Positions 9,436 through 19,701 of a stretch of DNA of 64,000 nt are shown here, one piece after another. This stretch comes from Jaminaea rosea (lineage: Eukaryota > Basidiomycota > Exobasidiomycetes > Microstromatales): contig NW_020289977.1 in assembly GCF_003144245.1 (NCBI RefSeq), positions 868,001-932,000 of the forward strand, read 5' to 3'. How positions within the stretch are numbered: position 1 is the stretch's first letter; the number at the start of each line of letters is the position of its first letter. The notes beneath the pieces were generated by a model. It was not told where the DNA came from and searched no databases. It worked only from the letters and a program-made list of their open reading frames with translations. The translations under genes were made by a program, and so were the position numbers.

Positions 9436-10088
9436 CTATTGCTGCTGCTGCTGCTGCTGTCCTTGTTGCTGACCTCCTTGAGCTTGAACCAGACCCGCAC
9501 CCTCTGCCTCTGCCTTTGCAGCCAAATCGGCCTGGTACGCTGAAGCCGTAGCGGCGGCTGCAGTTGAGCAAGAGAGCCGCATGTCAGTCGATTCCACATC
9601 TACTGTAATGTCCGCCTTCCTCGTCGCACTCACACCACTTTCTCTTGCACATCGGGCAAAGATCCTTGGCGTCGCCTTCGAGCCACTTGAGAATGCAGTG
9701 CATGTGGAAGACGTGCGAGCATTCACCAAAGACTGTGTACGGCCGCAAAGTATCGAGGAGCGTGGCACTTTGAAGTCAGCCTTTGTCTGTCCTCACTCCT
9801 CGTCTTAGCTGGCCAAGCCTAGCCATGAGGCCGTCGGGAGACCGGTACTTACGCAAAGGACACTCGTCTCCACCTCGAGGAGTCTTGCAGCTACCACAGA
9901 CTCCGTCGAACTGATTTTGACAGATACCGCAGAGGTCATTGGGGTCGGCTAAGTCCCAAACTGGCGCGAGGGGGGAGAACAGGTAGAGTAAGACGGGTCA
10001 GTTGCCTTCTTCGGGTGGCCATCGCCTCATCGTCGTCGTACTCACCCCAGGTGGCCACCGCCGACCAGTCTTCGATAGTGACCTTCAT
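9436..10088 (-). CDS. APC11: Anaphase-promoting complex RING subunit APC11 with a polyglutamine tail
   Basis: Four exons on the minus strand, 10046-10088, 9853-9960, 9634-9732 and 9436-9557, give 123 residues. APC11 is the RING-H2 subunit that, with the cullin APC2, passes ubiquitin to mitotic substrates. The start MKVTIEDWSAVATW matches the family's cullin-binding strand. The zinc ligands follow in order: LCGICQNQFDGVCGSCK, DECPLLFGECSHVFHMHC and a final LCPMCKRKW. The last exon then adds about 42 residues of alanine- and glutamine-rich sequence ending in seven glutamines. Known APC11 proteins stop soon after the last cysteine pair, at about 85 residues. Its donor (GTGAGT), branch site (CTGAC) and acceptor (TGCAG) are all strong. 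Reading through that intron would instead end the protein after about 15 other residues. Confidence 0.9.
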
Positions 10089-10372
10089 GGCAAGAGCGTA
10101 CGCCCTGCCGTGCTGATGATGTGAGCCTATCTGACTCGACTGCTCTTTGTTGGGAAGACGGTGGTGATGGGATGCAAGGCAAGACGGAAACACGCTCAGT
10201 CCGCCCGTCAGGTCCAGACCAACCAACACCAAACAAAGCTCACGGCGTCTCGCGCGCTAGTCAGTATCACGATGTGCCAAGAGGAAAGGAATGACATTAT
10301 AAGCTGTCCCGAGCCTCATAATTTGGAGATTGGGTATTCGAAAGAGACAAAGCATGAGGACGAACGCCTCGT

Positions 10373-11338
10373 TCAAACCGGAGCAGCAGTAGCAGCGGGG
10401 GGCTCCCCACCTGCAGTCCCCTTTCCCTCAGCCTTCGCCTGCAGAAAATGCTCCTTCAACCACTCCACAGTAAGCTGCGTCGCATCCTCAAATGCCTTCT
10501 TCACCTCGGGCACGCTGAAGTCTGGTCTGGCACAGAACCCATGAACCGTATTGTGGAAGAATTTGAACTCGGCCTGTATCTCCCCTTTGTCCTGTCGCTC
10601 CTTCAGCACCTGTTGGCTCTGCTCCCTCAGTGATGCCCCAAATACAGGATCCTCGTCAGCGCAAATGAAGAGGGAAGTGCCCTTCATCTTCTTGATGTCA
10701 TCGATGGCCACGAAGGAGGGGTGGCAAAGCACATTGGCTTTGAACTTGGACTGGGAGGCAAAGTGCAATACGGGCTTGCCGCCAAAGCAGTAAGACGTAC
10801 TCGCCCACTCCTTCACCCCCTTGGCCTCTTCCACGGCGGTGAACCATTTCTCCAAAGGGGCAATCTTGGTACCAGGGCGATTCGAGATAAACCAAGGGGC
10901 GATGCTCAGCATGCCCAGCCCAGAGGTGACCTTCTGCATCAGCGATTGGCTGCGCATCTCTTTGGCGGTTGAGGGCATCTGCAGCCTAGTGGGTTCGACG
11001 CCCTTGCCCTCAAAGTAGTCGGGCACGTACACGGGTACACCAAGACGCTCGGCGAGGATGTCTGGGATGATCTTGTTGTTGATCAGGGAGAGGCCAAAGG
11101 CGTCGCATGCAAAGAAGATTGCGCGGCCTGGTTCTCCTTGTACGGAGGAGGGAGAGGCGATGTAGGTATCGTACGGACCAAGCTTTTCCATGGTGCCCTT
11201 TGGGGTGCCTTCGAGGGCGAAACCGCTGTGAGCGAGGTGACAGAGATCGTGAGGCGGCCGCGGTTAGCGGGTCGTCATGCCGTAGCTGCAGCATCCGCTT
11301 GCTCACCTAGCACAGTGGACACAGAATGGGGCAGACAT
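10373..11338 (-). CDS. Dienelactone hydrolase family protein
   Basis: Two exons on the minus strand, 11307-11338 and 10373-11225, with an 81-base intron (GTGAGC/ACAG), give 294 residues. It is an alpha/beta hydrolase of the dienelactone hydrolase family. The N-terminus MSAPFCVHCASGFALEGTPKG is the start typical of fungal members, with a paired-cysteine C-x-x-C element. The nucleophile is a cysteine in STSYCFGGKPVLHF, the aspartate lies in CADEDPVFG and the histidine in NTVHGFCARPD, so the triad looks intact. The last 20 residues are a low-complexity A/G/P tail. No signal peptide is visible, so it is probably cytosolic. The natural substrate is not evident; fungal relatives are often annotated without proven activity. 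Confidence 0.87.
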
Positions 11339-11699
11339 TGTCAGAGCTGGCTGAGCTGGCTGAGAGGGGCTAGAACGCAACGATGTGGTGACGAATGGTT
11401 GGGAGGGTTGAGTACGTCCGCCTGGTATCACGTTTCTTGAGCGGGGAATTCGAGATGCCGGCCGGCGTGGTGGCTCGTGCTCAACCTCGACTTGAGTCGA
11501 CGAACCAGATTCTCCGGGCCGCCGGTCAGATCGGGCGATTGCGAGGGGCGACGTGTGCATCGATACGAACGACAGATACACAGTCCCATCTTTTGCATAC
11601 TAATGAGAAACGTCAACAGGTCCAAGATAAATTGCTCCTCTTCTTGGCTGCGGGGCGGACAAAAGAGATCGCGCGTGATGGGCCATCGCAACAGCCTGG
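11339..11699. other. Intergenic between two minus-strand genes
   Basis: 5' flank of the dienelactone hydrolase gene and 3' flank of SPT7. Plus-strand frames here continue antisense into SPT7 and have no recognisable domain. The hydrolase promoter has direct GCTGGCTGAG repeats at about 11346-11363 and no clear TATA box. Confidence 0.5.
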
Positions 11700-14420
11700 T
11701 CAATCCGCCTTGCCTCCCCTCTTACGGCCGCGACCCCTGCCTCCCCCTCCTCTTCCTCCTCTTCCTCCACCGCCAGACGCAGTGCCCGCCTTTTCTGCAG
11801 TAGCTGAGCCACCCTTTGCCCCTCCTTTGTTCGACGCCGCAGCAGTAGCGACGGGCGCGGGGGGTGCGGCCTTCTTCGCCGGGGCAGTCGTCCCACCCGG
11901 TCGCCAGAAGTCCCTCCTTGGCATCTTACCCGTAGGAGGCACCTTGTACCTCGTCGTCCTCTCCTGCTCCTCATCGCTCAACACCAGCATGCCATCATCC
12001 TCATCCTCCTCTTCATCATCTTCGCCGTCCGCCTCGTCCCCATCTTGGTTGCCCTGCCGCGCCCCCTTGCGATGCCCGCGCCTGTGCAGCAAATCGGTAT
12101 AGAAGGGGCGCAACAGCCCAATCTGCGCGGGAATGGCTGCCTCGCTGAGCGGTACAAAGGCTGGAGGCGGGGGATAGACGTCCTTCGTTTGTTCGGCTTC
12201 GCCGGACCCCCTATCAGCAGCCGCATCCCCAGCAAGCCCACGTCGCCCAGCAGGTCCCCGTCGCTGCAGTAGCCTCAGCGGGACGGACATGTTCGTCATC
12301 CCAAGCTCTGCGTCCAGGCCCATCGCTTTGAAGCCAAAGAAGTCGTCCTCGAATGCACTCGGCAGATTGCCCGCGACCAAGTCTTCGCTCTCTTCACCGA
12401 AGAATCTTGCATCCTCCTCCGTCATCAGCTTCTCCTCTCCCAGCGCCACCCGCTCCTTCCATGACGCCTCGAGCTTGCGCTTGAGCTCCGCCAGACGGGA
12501 AGAGTAGCGCATTGTGTCCTCTGTGATGTACTTGTCCAGGTCGGTGGGGCTCGATCGGGAGGTAGTGTGCAGGACGTGCAGGAGGATCTGTTCGGGGGAC
12601 ATGGAGGAGGAGGGCGAGGGGGTCCCGTATCGATCGACGTAGAGGCGGATGGTCCGGCCTAGACTGAGCAGGAAAGACTCGGCGACTCCCGCAAGGACGT
12701 CCATTGTACGCGTCTGAGCTGCCTCGAAGCCTGCGTTTCCGACGATGAGAGCTATGCGCTCCTTGAGACTAGACCGGGCGTGAGAAAGGGATATCCGTGG
12801 GTGGGGATTGGAGGGCCCCGCTTCTGGGTGGTGGGTGAAGCCATTCAGCCGTGCCCGCTTGTTGTCTTTGCGTCCTAAGGCTCGGTCATCCTCATCGTCC
12901 GAGTCGATCAGCAAGCTGCCAGGTAAAGGCTGCTCGTTGTCGAGACAGTAGTCGAGTATGTCGAATTTGTCCTTCAGTCGCTTCATGCGCTTGAGCGTCG
13001 CGATGTTGCCGCGCATGACGTCCGTCGCTCTGCGTCGCTTCGGCTGCTGACGCTCTCCATCTACTCCTGCTATTGCTGACGCTGGGTGTTGAGCTTTCCT
13101 CCTCTTGCTGGGTGAAGAGGGTCCGTTGCTCGGTCGGCGTGGCGCAGCAAGGTGCGATGCAGGCAGCTTGGGGAGCATGACGTCGAGGCGCTGTGCTGAT
13201 GACGACGGGTAGGGACGAAATGATGATGAAGCTGCTTGCGCGTCCTGGTCTTCCCATACAGAGCCACCGGCCACGAGGCTGGCTGAGCGACCTTCCGCCA
13301 AAGAGGAGATGATGCGATCCACCTCTGCCTCTTCGTCTTGAGCCTCAAAGACTGGCTGAGCGATGCGATGAGTGCTGCCTGAAGCGCCCCTTGCCGCTCC
13401 CCAATCTTCTCCCGTGGCGGTACTCAACGCATATTCGTCTCTCTCTCCACGACGTCGCTCTTCAATAGCCGTCTCTGCCAGACTGGCGCCTGAGGCGACC
13501 AGTAGCGCTGGCCGATTCTCAAATGCCTCGCTGTCCTGCTCAGTCGCCTCACTCTTGACCATCTTCTTGGGCCCATCCTTCCCATCAGTCACCGTCACGA
13601 TCGATGCGGGAGGCGGCGTGGATGACGATCCTGCGATCGCTGCACTGCTATTCGGATCCGCCCCTGCTGGTGCTGAAGCAGCTGAAGTGATCGGAGTCGT
13701 GATGCTGTTGATCGCCGAGAGGTCACCCTTCTGCAATGCCTTTGCCTGAGCGAGAGTGAGGTTCGTGTGATTCGCGACCCAGTCGGAAAGAGCTGATTGC
13801 ACGTCCTTTGAGTCCTGGATGTATGAGAGGAGGTCGTGTGACCTCTTGCGCATGAGGTTGGCAGACACGCGGAGAGGGTGGGACTGGCAGGAGAAAGGTG
13901 AGTAGTGGTCAGCGCTACCATTGACAATTCGGCAGGTAAGATAGGTTCTCGCGAACACTCACCGGCTCGCTGTTGTATATCAAACAATTGTCCCAGATGA
14001 GGTCCAGGTCCCTTCGAAACGACTCCTTAGTCCTGTATTTCCCACTCTTGACATTCTTGAGCATGAGGGACAGGTCCATTGGATTTTTGATCACATCATA
14101 GTAGTCGGGCGCGTCCCTTTTGTTGACTCTGGACAGAAAAGCCGCAGCGTGCGACTGAGCTCGGAGATCTTGCAATAGTCGCTCGAGGGACTCGACGAGC
14201 ATAGAGCGGTCATCCCTGGCGCGTTGCACGTCGGTGAGGAGCTTTGTGAGCTCGGGGTCCGACAGCTTGACGCATTGTCGCCGGCTTTCGATGGCTTGGA
14301 GGAGGTACTGTATGTGGTGATAGGGAAAATAGAAAGGGGTGAGTATATGCTCATCGATGACGCGATGGTTATGAGGGAGTCATGATCAGGGTCCTCGCGT
14401 CGGCTGACTCTCACCTTCAT
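11700..14420 (-). CDS. SPT7: SAGA complex scaffold subunit SPT7 (bromodomain and histone fold)
   Basis: Minus strand exons 14415-14420 (just MK), 13963-14307 and 11700-13883 give 844 residues. SPT7 holds the SAGA co-activator together and pairs by its histone fold with a TAF10-type partner. The second exon encodes the bromodomain (about residues 30-125) with PDYYDVIKNPMDLSLM and the asparagine of CLIYNSEP, followed across the splice by SHPLRVSANLMRK, an SPT7 hallmark. A long acidic and serine-rich linker leads to the histone-fold segment (IALIVGNAGFEAAQTRTMDVL... LGRTIRLYVDRY, about 455-500). The C-terminal block FEDDFFGFKAMGLDAELGM...SVPLRLL is also typical. The last 25 residues form a glycine/arginine tail (RGGRGGGGRGRGRKRGG). 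The start is a two-codon first exon; this is the weakest part of the model. Confidence 0.88.
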
Positions 14421-14766
14421 AGCTGCAACGGCTCAGCCTCCTCGGAGATCGCGCGATGCGACTGCCTAGACCCACTGTCCGCTCTGCAATGAGCCCGAGA
14501 TGAGGCGGAGGGGCGGATGTTTGTCACCCTCGCACGACACTGCGGGGCAGCAGTAGACTCAATCGGGTGCAATGGGCCTTGGTGGTGGTGAGGACGACTG
14601 GACGGAAGCCGCGTCTGGCGAGTGGTGCCCTGTGCGCCTCCCACGTGGCCGAGATTGAGATGAGGCGGAACAAGAAGCAGAGGACGTCGGATAGCGGCCA
14701 ACTTCTTCTCGGTGCCTGCGTTGCGATCCTCAGCATCATCCTCAGTCTCTCTCATCAGCGGTCGTC
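14421..14766. promoter_or_regulatory. Divergent promoter of SPT7 and RRP45
   Basis: 346 bases between the start codons of two head-to-head genes. No further gene, and no TATA box was recognised. Some SPT7 5' exon sequence could lie here if the two-codon first exon is incomplete. Confidence 0.5.
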
Positions 14767-15923
14767 ATGGCAGCCGTCTACTCCAATGTGGCACCAGCCA
14801 ATATAACTCAAGCTCTCTTTCCTCAGCTGATGGCTTCAGCATCTGGTTCCTCGTCATCGGCCTCATCCTCCGCCATCCGTCTTGACTCGCGTTCCCCTTC
14901 AACTCCCCTCGGTCCAGCAATTCGATACTCTCCTTCGCAACGGGGCGTCGTAACCCTCACTCTCTCCTCACCGCACTCTACTCATGCGACAAGCACAATC
15001 GTCCAAGCAGCGATACATGCGGAGCTGGTTGAGCCGCGCGACGAGCGACCCTACGAGGGTCAGGTGTCGGTGCAGGTCAATCCGCAGATGGCACTCAGCA
15101 TGTCCAGCGCAGCGAGGACGTCAAACCAGGCTGATGCTCTCATTGCCGATCTGGAGCGTCGGTGCGACTTGGCCCTCAGGAGGAGCGGCCTCATCGACAG
15201 GGAGGCACTTTGTCTCAAGGCAGTGCGTATACGCGGACCAGCTGGGTCCTGCCGACGGCACTCAGTCACTGACGTGCCGCTTTGCTACTCTCACGTTCGC
15301 ACTCGCAGGGTCAACTAGTCTGGGATGTCTCTATCGTCTTGCACTTGCAGTCCCTCCAAGCAGGCAATGCCCTCTCCGCAAGTGTCATGGCTGCGGCGCT
15401 CGCTCTCGTCGACTACAGACGCAACGATGCTGCGGTGGAAGCTGGTGGGCGCATCGTTGTGTACCACGAAGACGAGCGAGTCATGGTACCACTGCCTATC
15501 ATGGGAAGCTTGGTCGCGATCGAGGTAGCCGTTTTCTTGCCTCCGGCACAGGCAGCCAGTGCGGCGGCTACTGCTGCTGCCGCCGCTGCCAAGAAGAAGC
15601 AGAACAGGGCGGACGGGATGGATGAGGATGATGAAGAGGAGGGCGAAGCGATGGTTGCACACTCAAGCAGTGCTGGCGAGCCGATCCTCCTGGTAGACCC
15701 CACCCCGCTTGAGGTGCAGCTTTCCTCAGCGCTACTCGTCTTCGTCCTCACGCCGAATACGGGTCAATTCCTCGTTTCAGAGAAGATTGGTAGGACTCCC
15801 GTGGACGTCAACGTGATGATCAAGGCGATGCAGCTTGCCGAGAATCGGGCGAGAGCTATGGGAGAGTGGCAGGAGGAGCAGAAGACACAGAGGGAAAGGC
15901 GGGTGGGCAAGGACGTCGTCTAG
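14767..15923 (+). CDS. RRP45: Exosome core subunit RRP45-like (RNase PH fold)
   Basis: Exons 14767-15222 and 15309-15923 give 356 residues. RRP45 is one of six RNase-PH-like subunits of the nuclear and cytoplasmic RNA exosome ring; eukaryotic copies are catalytically inactive. Supporting blocks in order are ELVEPRDERPYEGQVSVQV, DREALCLKAGQLVWDVSIVLHL, NALSASVMAAALALVDYRR, VYHEDERVMVPLPI and VDPTPLEVQ, then VNVMIKAMQLAENRA. The VYxxxERxxVPL strip favours RRP45 over RRP43 or RRP42. Oddities: the first 50 residues are a serine-rich stretch in place of the usual LRPDGR segment, and an alanine/lysine/acidic insert (about residues 250-280) splits the second half. The gene may have diverged strongly at its N-terminus or have an unseen 5' exon. 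Confidence 0.75.
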
Positions 15924-16065
15924 CTTGGGGTACTTACCCAGATTCGCACCGCACCTACCCCATCGAACCGCGCACATTTTGGACTTTCTCTGTCTACAGA
16001 TTCGATTCAATTCGTTTCATTGCTATCGAGGCTCCGCACGCCTTCTCAACAGCTCTCGCATGCTC

Positions 16066-16840
16066 TTACGTCTGCTGCTTGTGCACCTTGCTTGCCAGCT
16101 GAATCTCGTCGTTGGTAACGATGACCAGCTGCCCCGGGCTCGCGACACCGCCACTGAATGTAGCCTTGGCAACATCCTTGAGGAAGGCCAACCTGCCGCT
16201 AGTGGCAAAGTACCTGATCTCCTCAGGGTGAACATCGAGCAGGCAGACACGCGGGTCGTCCTCCTTGCCAGTGTGGACGCCATCCTTCTTGTCGTCGAAC
16301 CACGCCTGGAGCGTCTGCGACCAGTGGCGCTTGATCTTGGACTGGTCCTTGTTGATGACGGCCTTGCCGGAGACGGAGACCCAGTCGCCCGTCTTGGGGT
16401 CGATGAAGGAGACGTTGACGTTCGGGTCAGACTCGATATCGTCGGTCTTGCCGCTGTAGGCGCGAAATAGGCAATAGACATGGTCAGCAATGAGAGGGCC
16501 TGAGAAGACGTGATCCCTTTAGTTTCTGCACTGCACTCACGAGTCAGAGTTCTGGTAGAAGGAGAAGACGAGACCCTCAGTCGTGGCAGGGTGCATAGCG
16601 CGAGAGGCCAGCTTGCCGTCGGGGGAGCGAGAAGTGAGCATGGCGTTGCCGACCTGCTTGACAATCTCCTGGAGACCCTCAATCTGTGCGGGCCGGGACA
16701 AGAGAGGAGATGCAAGGTGTGAGTGAGTGGAATTCATTAGTCAATCGTCTTTTGCTCGCACGCACCTTCTGCTGAGGGGTCAGTCCCTGGGCGTTACCAG
16801 CGGCCTGCTGGGCAGTGGGGTCCTTGGTGACGGTCGACAT
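16066..16840 (-). CDS. BLI-3-like general stress protein (PNPOx-type FMN-binding split barrel)
   Basis: Minus strand exons 16766-16840, 16541-16683 and 16066-16453 give 201 residues. The protein belongs to the pyridoxamine-phosphate-oxidase-like split-barrel group that includes bacterial general stress protein 26 and the Neurospora blue-light-induced protein BLI-3. Characteristic parts are GNAMLTSRSPDGKLASRAM, the strand LVFSFYQNSDSSGKTDDIESD, NVNVSFIDPKTGDWVSVSGKA, and WSQTLQAWFDDKKDGVHTG. Members bind FMN or related flavins; the physiological reaction is not known. There is no signal peptide. It is head to head with RIB7, an enzyme of riboflavin synthesis, over 379 bases, and two GATCGA sites lie about 75-100 bases upstream of this start codon. 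Confidence 0.88.
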
Positions 16841-16913
16841 GGTTCTTGGAAAGTTGTAGCGGACGGGTTTCAAAGTGTTGAGACTTGTGTGTCTGGTGGT
16901 AGTAGTGAGAGAC

Positions 16914-16937
16914 GATCGAAGGAGAAGATGTGATCGA
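16914..16937. promoter_or_regulatory. Paired GATCGA motifs, possible light-response element
   Basis: Two copies of GATCGA spaced 18 bases apart, start to start. GATCGA is the core I know for binding by the Neurospora white-collar light-sensing complex. Here it lies upstream of a homolog of a light-induced gene. Function in this fungus is inference. Confidence 0.35.
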
Positions 16938-17130
16938 CCCGCGCAAAGCATATATGAGTTGTGCGGGAAGAGAAGAGGGAGTTGAGCGAAGGCCACGAAG
17001 CTCCTTAGGGCAGCCAAGCCGGCCCAGCCTCCACTTTTGGCGTGCTTTGCTGCTCGATGATCTCGTTTCACTTGGACCCTGCGCTAGAGTCGAGGTCGAG
17101 ACCGATGGACCGGCTGACGGACGGGTCACG

Positions 17131-17170
17131 GGAGCGGCCAAAGCGGTGGCCGAGGGAGCGGAGCGGCCAA
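17131..17170. repeat. 11-base direct repeat in RIB7 promoter
   Basis: GGAGCGGCCAA occurs twice, 29 bases apart, within 90 bases of the RIB7 start codon. It could be a paired regulator site. No matching factor is recognised. Confidence 0.5.
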
Positions 17171-17219
17171 GGAAGCACACGGCTGGACGCCAACCCACCC
17201 TCGAGAAGACCAGAGGACC

Positions 17220-18282
17220 ATGGCAACGCAAGCATCGACAAGTACAAGTGAGGAGCAAGCGCAACAAACGCTGAACAGATACGAGGAGTCAGTGAACTTC
17301 CTCTCTGGACTGTTCATTAGCGACAATGCAAGAGGAAGAGATCTTGATCAGCCTCAGCGGCCACAAGTCACGCTGACGTTTGCTCAGACTATCGACGGGT
17401 ATATCGCAGGCAAGAAAGGCAGGCAGTTGCGGCTCAGTGGGGATGAGAGTATGGCCATGACGCACTAGTGAGCAGAGAAAGCACAGGGAAGATGGTGACC
17501 GCCGTGTTTGCACAGAAGTGCTGATCAGGCTGGATCGTATTCCGCCCAGCCTTCGCACTGTCCATGACGCGATCCTCGTTGGCGTAGGCACGGTGATAAA
17601 CGACAATCCACGCCTTAACGGTGAGCATACGACGAAGCGCACAAGACATGACCAAGACTGATCACGCTGTGTACTGGCAGCCCGCCTGCTGCCCAATCCA
17701 CCAGCTCCGGCGCAGCAACCGCGCCCCATCATCCTAGACACGCACCTTCGCACGCCAGCTGGCTGTCGTCTTCTCACTAATTATCAGCAGGGACTCGGCC
17801 GCCAGCCCGTGATACTCCACAGTGAAGGCTGCGAAGGTCAAGATCAGAAGCATCCCCGCGTGGACCTCGAAGCCGCAGGCGCCCAACTTATCGCTCTGCG
17901 CACTTTGGACTGGGACAATATACTTGAAGCGCTCGGCAAGGGTGGGCTGAAAGTACAACGTCTGATGGTCGAAGGAGGCGCGAGAGTCATTGAGACTCTC
18001 CTCACATCCTCTTCTCGCTCCGACGGTGACGGAAGGGCAGGAGGCCTCATTGACTCGCTGGTCATTACCGTCTCGCCCAACTTTGCAGGCTCAGACGCTA
18101 CGGGATACAAGTCGCCTCGATGGCAGGACGTGGTAGTCAAGACAGGGAAAGAGTCTGTTGCTCCGAGGGATGGGCAGGAAGAGGTGGAAGAGGGAGCGCA
18201 ATTCCACGTTGCGAAGAAGGCTTGGTTCGGGGACGATGCGGTGTGGATGTGGAAGAGGGGCGAGAAGCCGGCCGACAAATGA
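17220..18282 (+). CDS. RIB7: Diaminohydroxyphosphoribosylaminopyrimidine reductase RIB7
   Basis: Exons 17220-17467, 17550-17620 and 17681-18282 give 306 residues. In fungi RIB7 reduces the ribosyl side chain of the first pyrimidine intermediate of riboflavin synthesis with NADPH, before deamination. Supporting motifs are VTLTFAQTIDGYIAG at the start of the domain, LSGDESMAMTHYLRTVHDAILVGVGTV across the first splice, NDNPRLNARLL across the second, and VEGGARVIETLL, the nucleotide-binding segment. The first acceptor was chosen at CCGCCCAG because two earlier AGs make a stop codon, and this one restores the conserved THYLR. A low-complexity loop lies in the second half. It converges with GAL7 at its 3' end. 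Confidence 0.92.
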
Positions 18283-18363
18283 CAGAAGACAAGCAGGGAT
18301 CACGTCTGACTACATTCAGCAATCCAATACCATACAAGACCCCGCACTAAGCGATGCTCGCAT

Positions 18364-19701
18364 CTACTTCTTGAGCAGCTGAGCCGTGTAATGCTGGCTC
18401 GCATCAACGTCTCTCAACCTCTTCGCCGCCTGCTCCGGCGTAAGATCCCTTTGTGGCTCTCCCAGCATCTCGAAGCCCACCAAGAACTTCCTGACCGTCT
18501 TACTCCGGAGCAGCGGAGGGTAGAAGTGAACATGAAACTGCGCTTCATCCCATTCGCTCTCTTCTTGCTTTTGTGCTGCGGTGAGATCCGAAGCGCGAGG
18601 CGGGATAGGGCGTTGATGCAGTCCCATGGAGTACGGGAAGGAGCACTCGAAGAGATTGTCGTAACGCAGCGTCACCTCGCCCATGATAGCTGCAAAGGAC
18701 TGGACTTGCGCGGGACTGAAGTCGAGGATGTGATTCAGGTGCGTATTACGCGGCAGGACCAGGACCTCGAAAGGCCAAACGGCCCAGTATGGGACTACGG
18801 CAATCCAGTCTTCGTTACTGGCCACCAGTCTCGGCGAGTCGGGCTGCTGCATCTCCCAATGAGCGTAAGAGAGCAGCAAGCTCGGTCTACCTGTCTTGCT
18901 CTTTGGCTCCCCAGCCTGGACATGCGTCTGCTCTTGTGAATAACGGTACTGACTTCGCAGGGCCTTTGCTGGTTCTTCGGGCACATAATCGAGCGACCAG
19001 ACCTGTCCGTGAGGATGAGGGTTGGAGCAGCCCATGCTGGCGCCCTTGTTCTCGAAGATCTGGACGTACGAGACGAAGGGGTTTTCGCGCGGGATTCTGC
19101 CGTATACGTCTTGCCATACCTTGATGATGGGCACAATGTGGGATGAGGCGCTATAGGGGGGCGTGGTGAGTTGGGCGATGGTGAGGTTGTGCGCTGGATT
19201 AAAGCAGATGACGAAGCATTTCCCGCGCGCTGGTTGGAGCTTGATGAGCGGGTGTGGATTGGTGACTGTTCGCAGAGTGCGAGATTACGTTGAGCTTCCC
19301 ATTGTCTACCTGGATCGTTAGCTCATTTAGCGCAACTGACCATCTTCTCCGGCCTTGGCCTCTTCTGGCTTCAATGCCGCAAAGTCATTCTCAAAAACGT
19401 ACGTCGACTCGTACTTGTCCGTCTTACCACCCGTCGCTCGCTCGTTGCCTGGACAGAGATAGCACTTGAGGTCGTACTCGGGAAGCTGCGGTACCTCTGC
19501 TGACTCCTGAGCTCCTTGCCACGGACGCTTGGTGCGATGCGCTGCGTGCGGCGGACGTTAGAGTGATGTCGAGCGAGTCAGAAGCTGATCATGGCCCATT
19601 CAACGGCATTGATTCCTCCACTCACGCGAGCAGAGAACCCATGACTCTGTGAGCGGGTTCCATCGCCTATGTGTATGCTCTGTTGGGTCGAAGGCTGACA
19701 T
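18364..19701 (-). CDS. GAL7: Galactose-1-phosphate uridylyltransferase
   Basis: Minus strand exons 19626-19701, 19341-19541 and 18364-19265 give 392 residues. The enzyme exchanges UMP between UDP-glucose and galactose-1-phosphate in the Leloir pathway. The N-terminus MSAFDPTEHTHRRWNPLTESWVL runs across the first splice into SPHRTKRPWQG, a family hallmark. CYLCPGNER carries the zinc-site cysteines, then QPARGKCFVICFNPAHNLT, and SNPHPHGQVW holds the catalytic histidine (about 178-180). A second histidine-rich strip, EAQFHVHFYPPLL, follows. The second intron uses a GTCAGT donor. The GAL1 and GAL10 partners that often sit beside GAL7 in fungi are not in this window; the neighbours are RIB7 and ataxin-3. 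Confidence 0.93.

Larger units (their letters stand above)
16841..17219. promoter_or_regulatory. Shared promoter of the BLI-3-like gene and RIB7
   Basis: Divergent intergenic region of 379 bases. It contains GATCGA at 16914-16919 and 16932-16937, and an 11-base direct repeat GGAGCGGCCAA at 17131-17141 and 17160-17170, on the RIB7 side. No gene lies within it. Confidence 0.6.

Noticed and set aside
9439-9459. CTG repeat as an expanded trinucleotide tract
   Set aside because: Only about seven units, coding for the glutamines at the end of APC11, so not an expansion of note.
11395-12102. Plus-strand frame of 235 codons
   Set aside because: Antisense to the SPT7 C-terminus; its proline/serine runs mirror the SPT7 G/R-rich tail.
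18447-18455. Second ACAAAGGGA 9-mer (minus strand)
   Set aside because: It lies inside the GAL7 coding sequence, far from any start codon; likely chance. It weakens the case for the one near the HMG gene.
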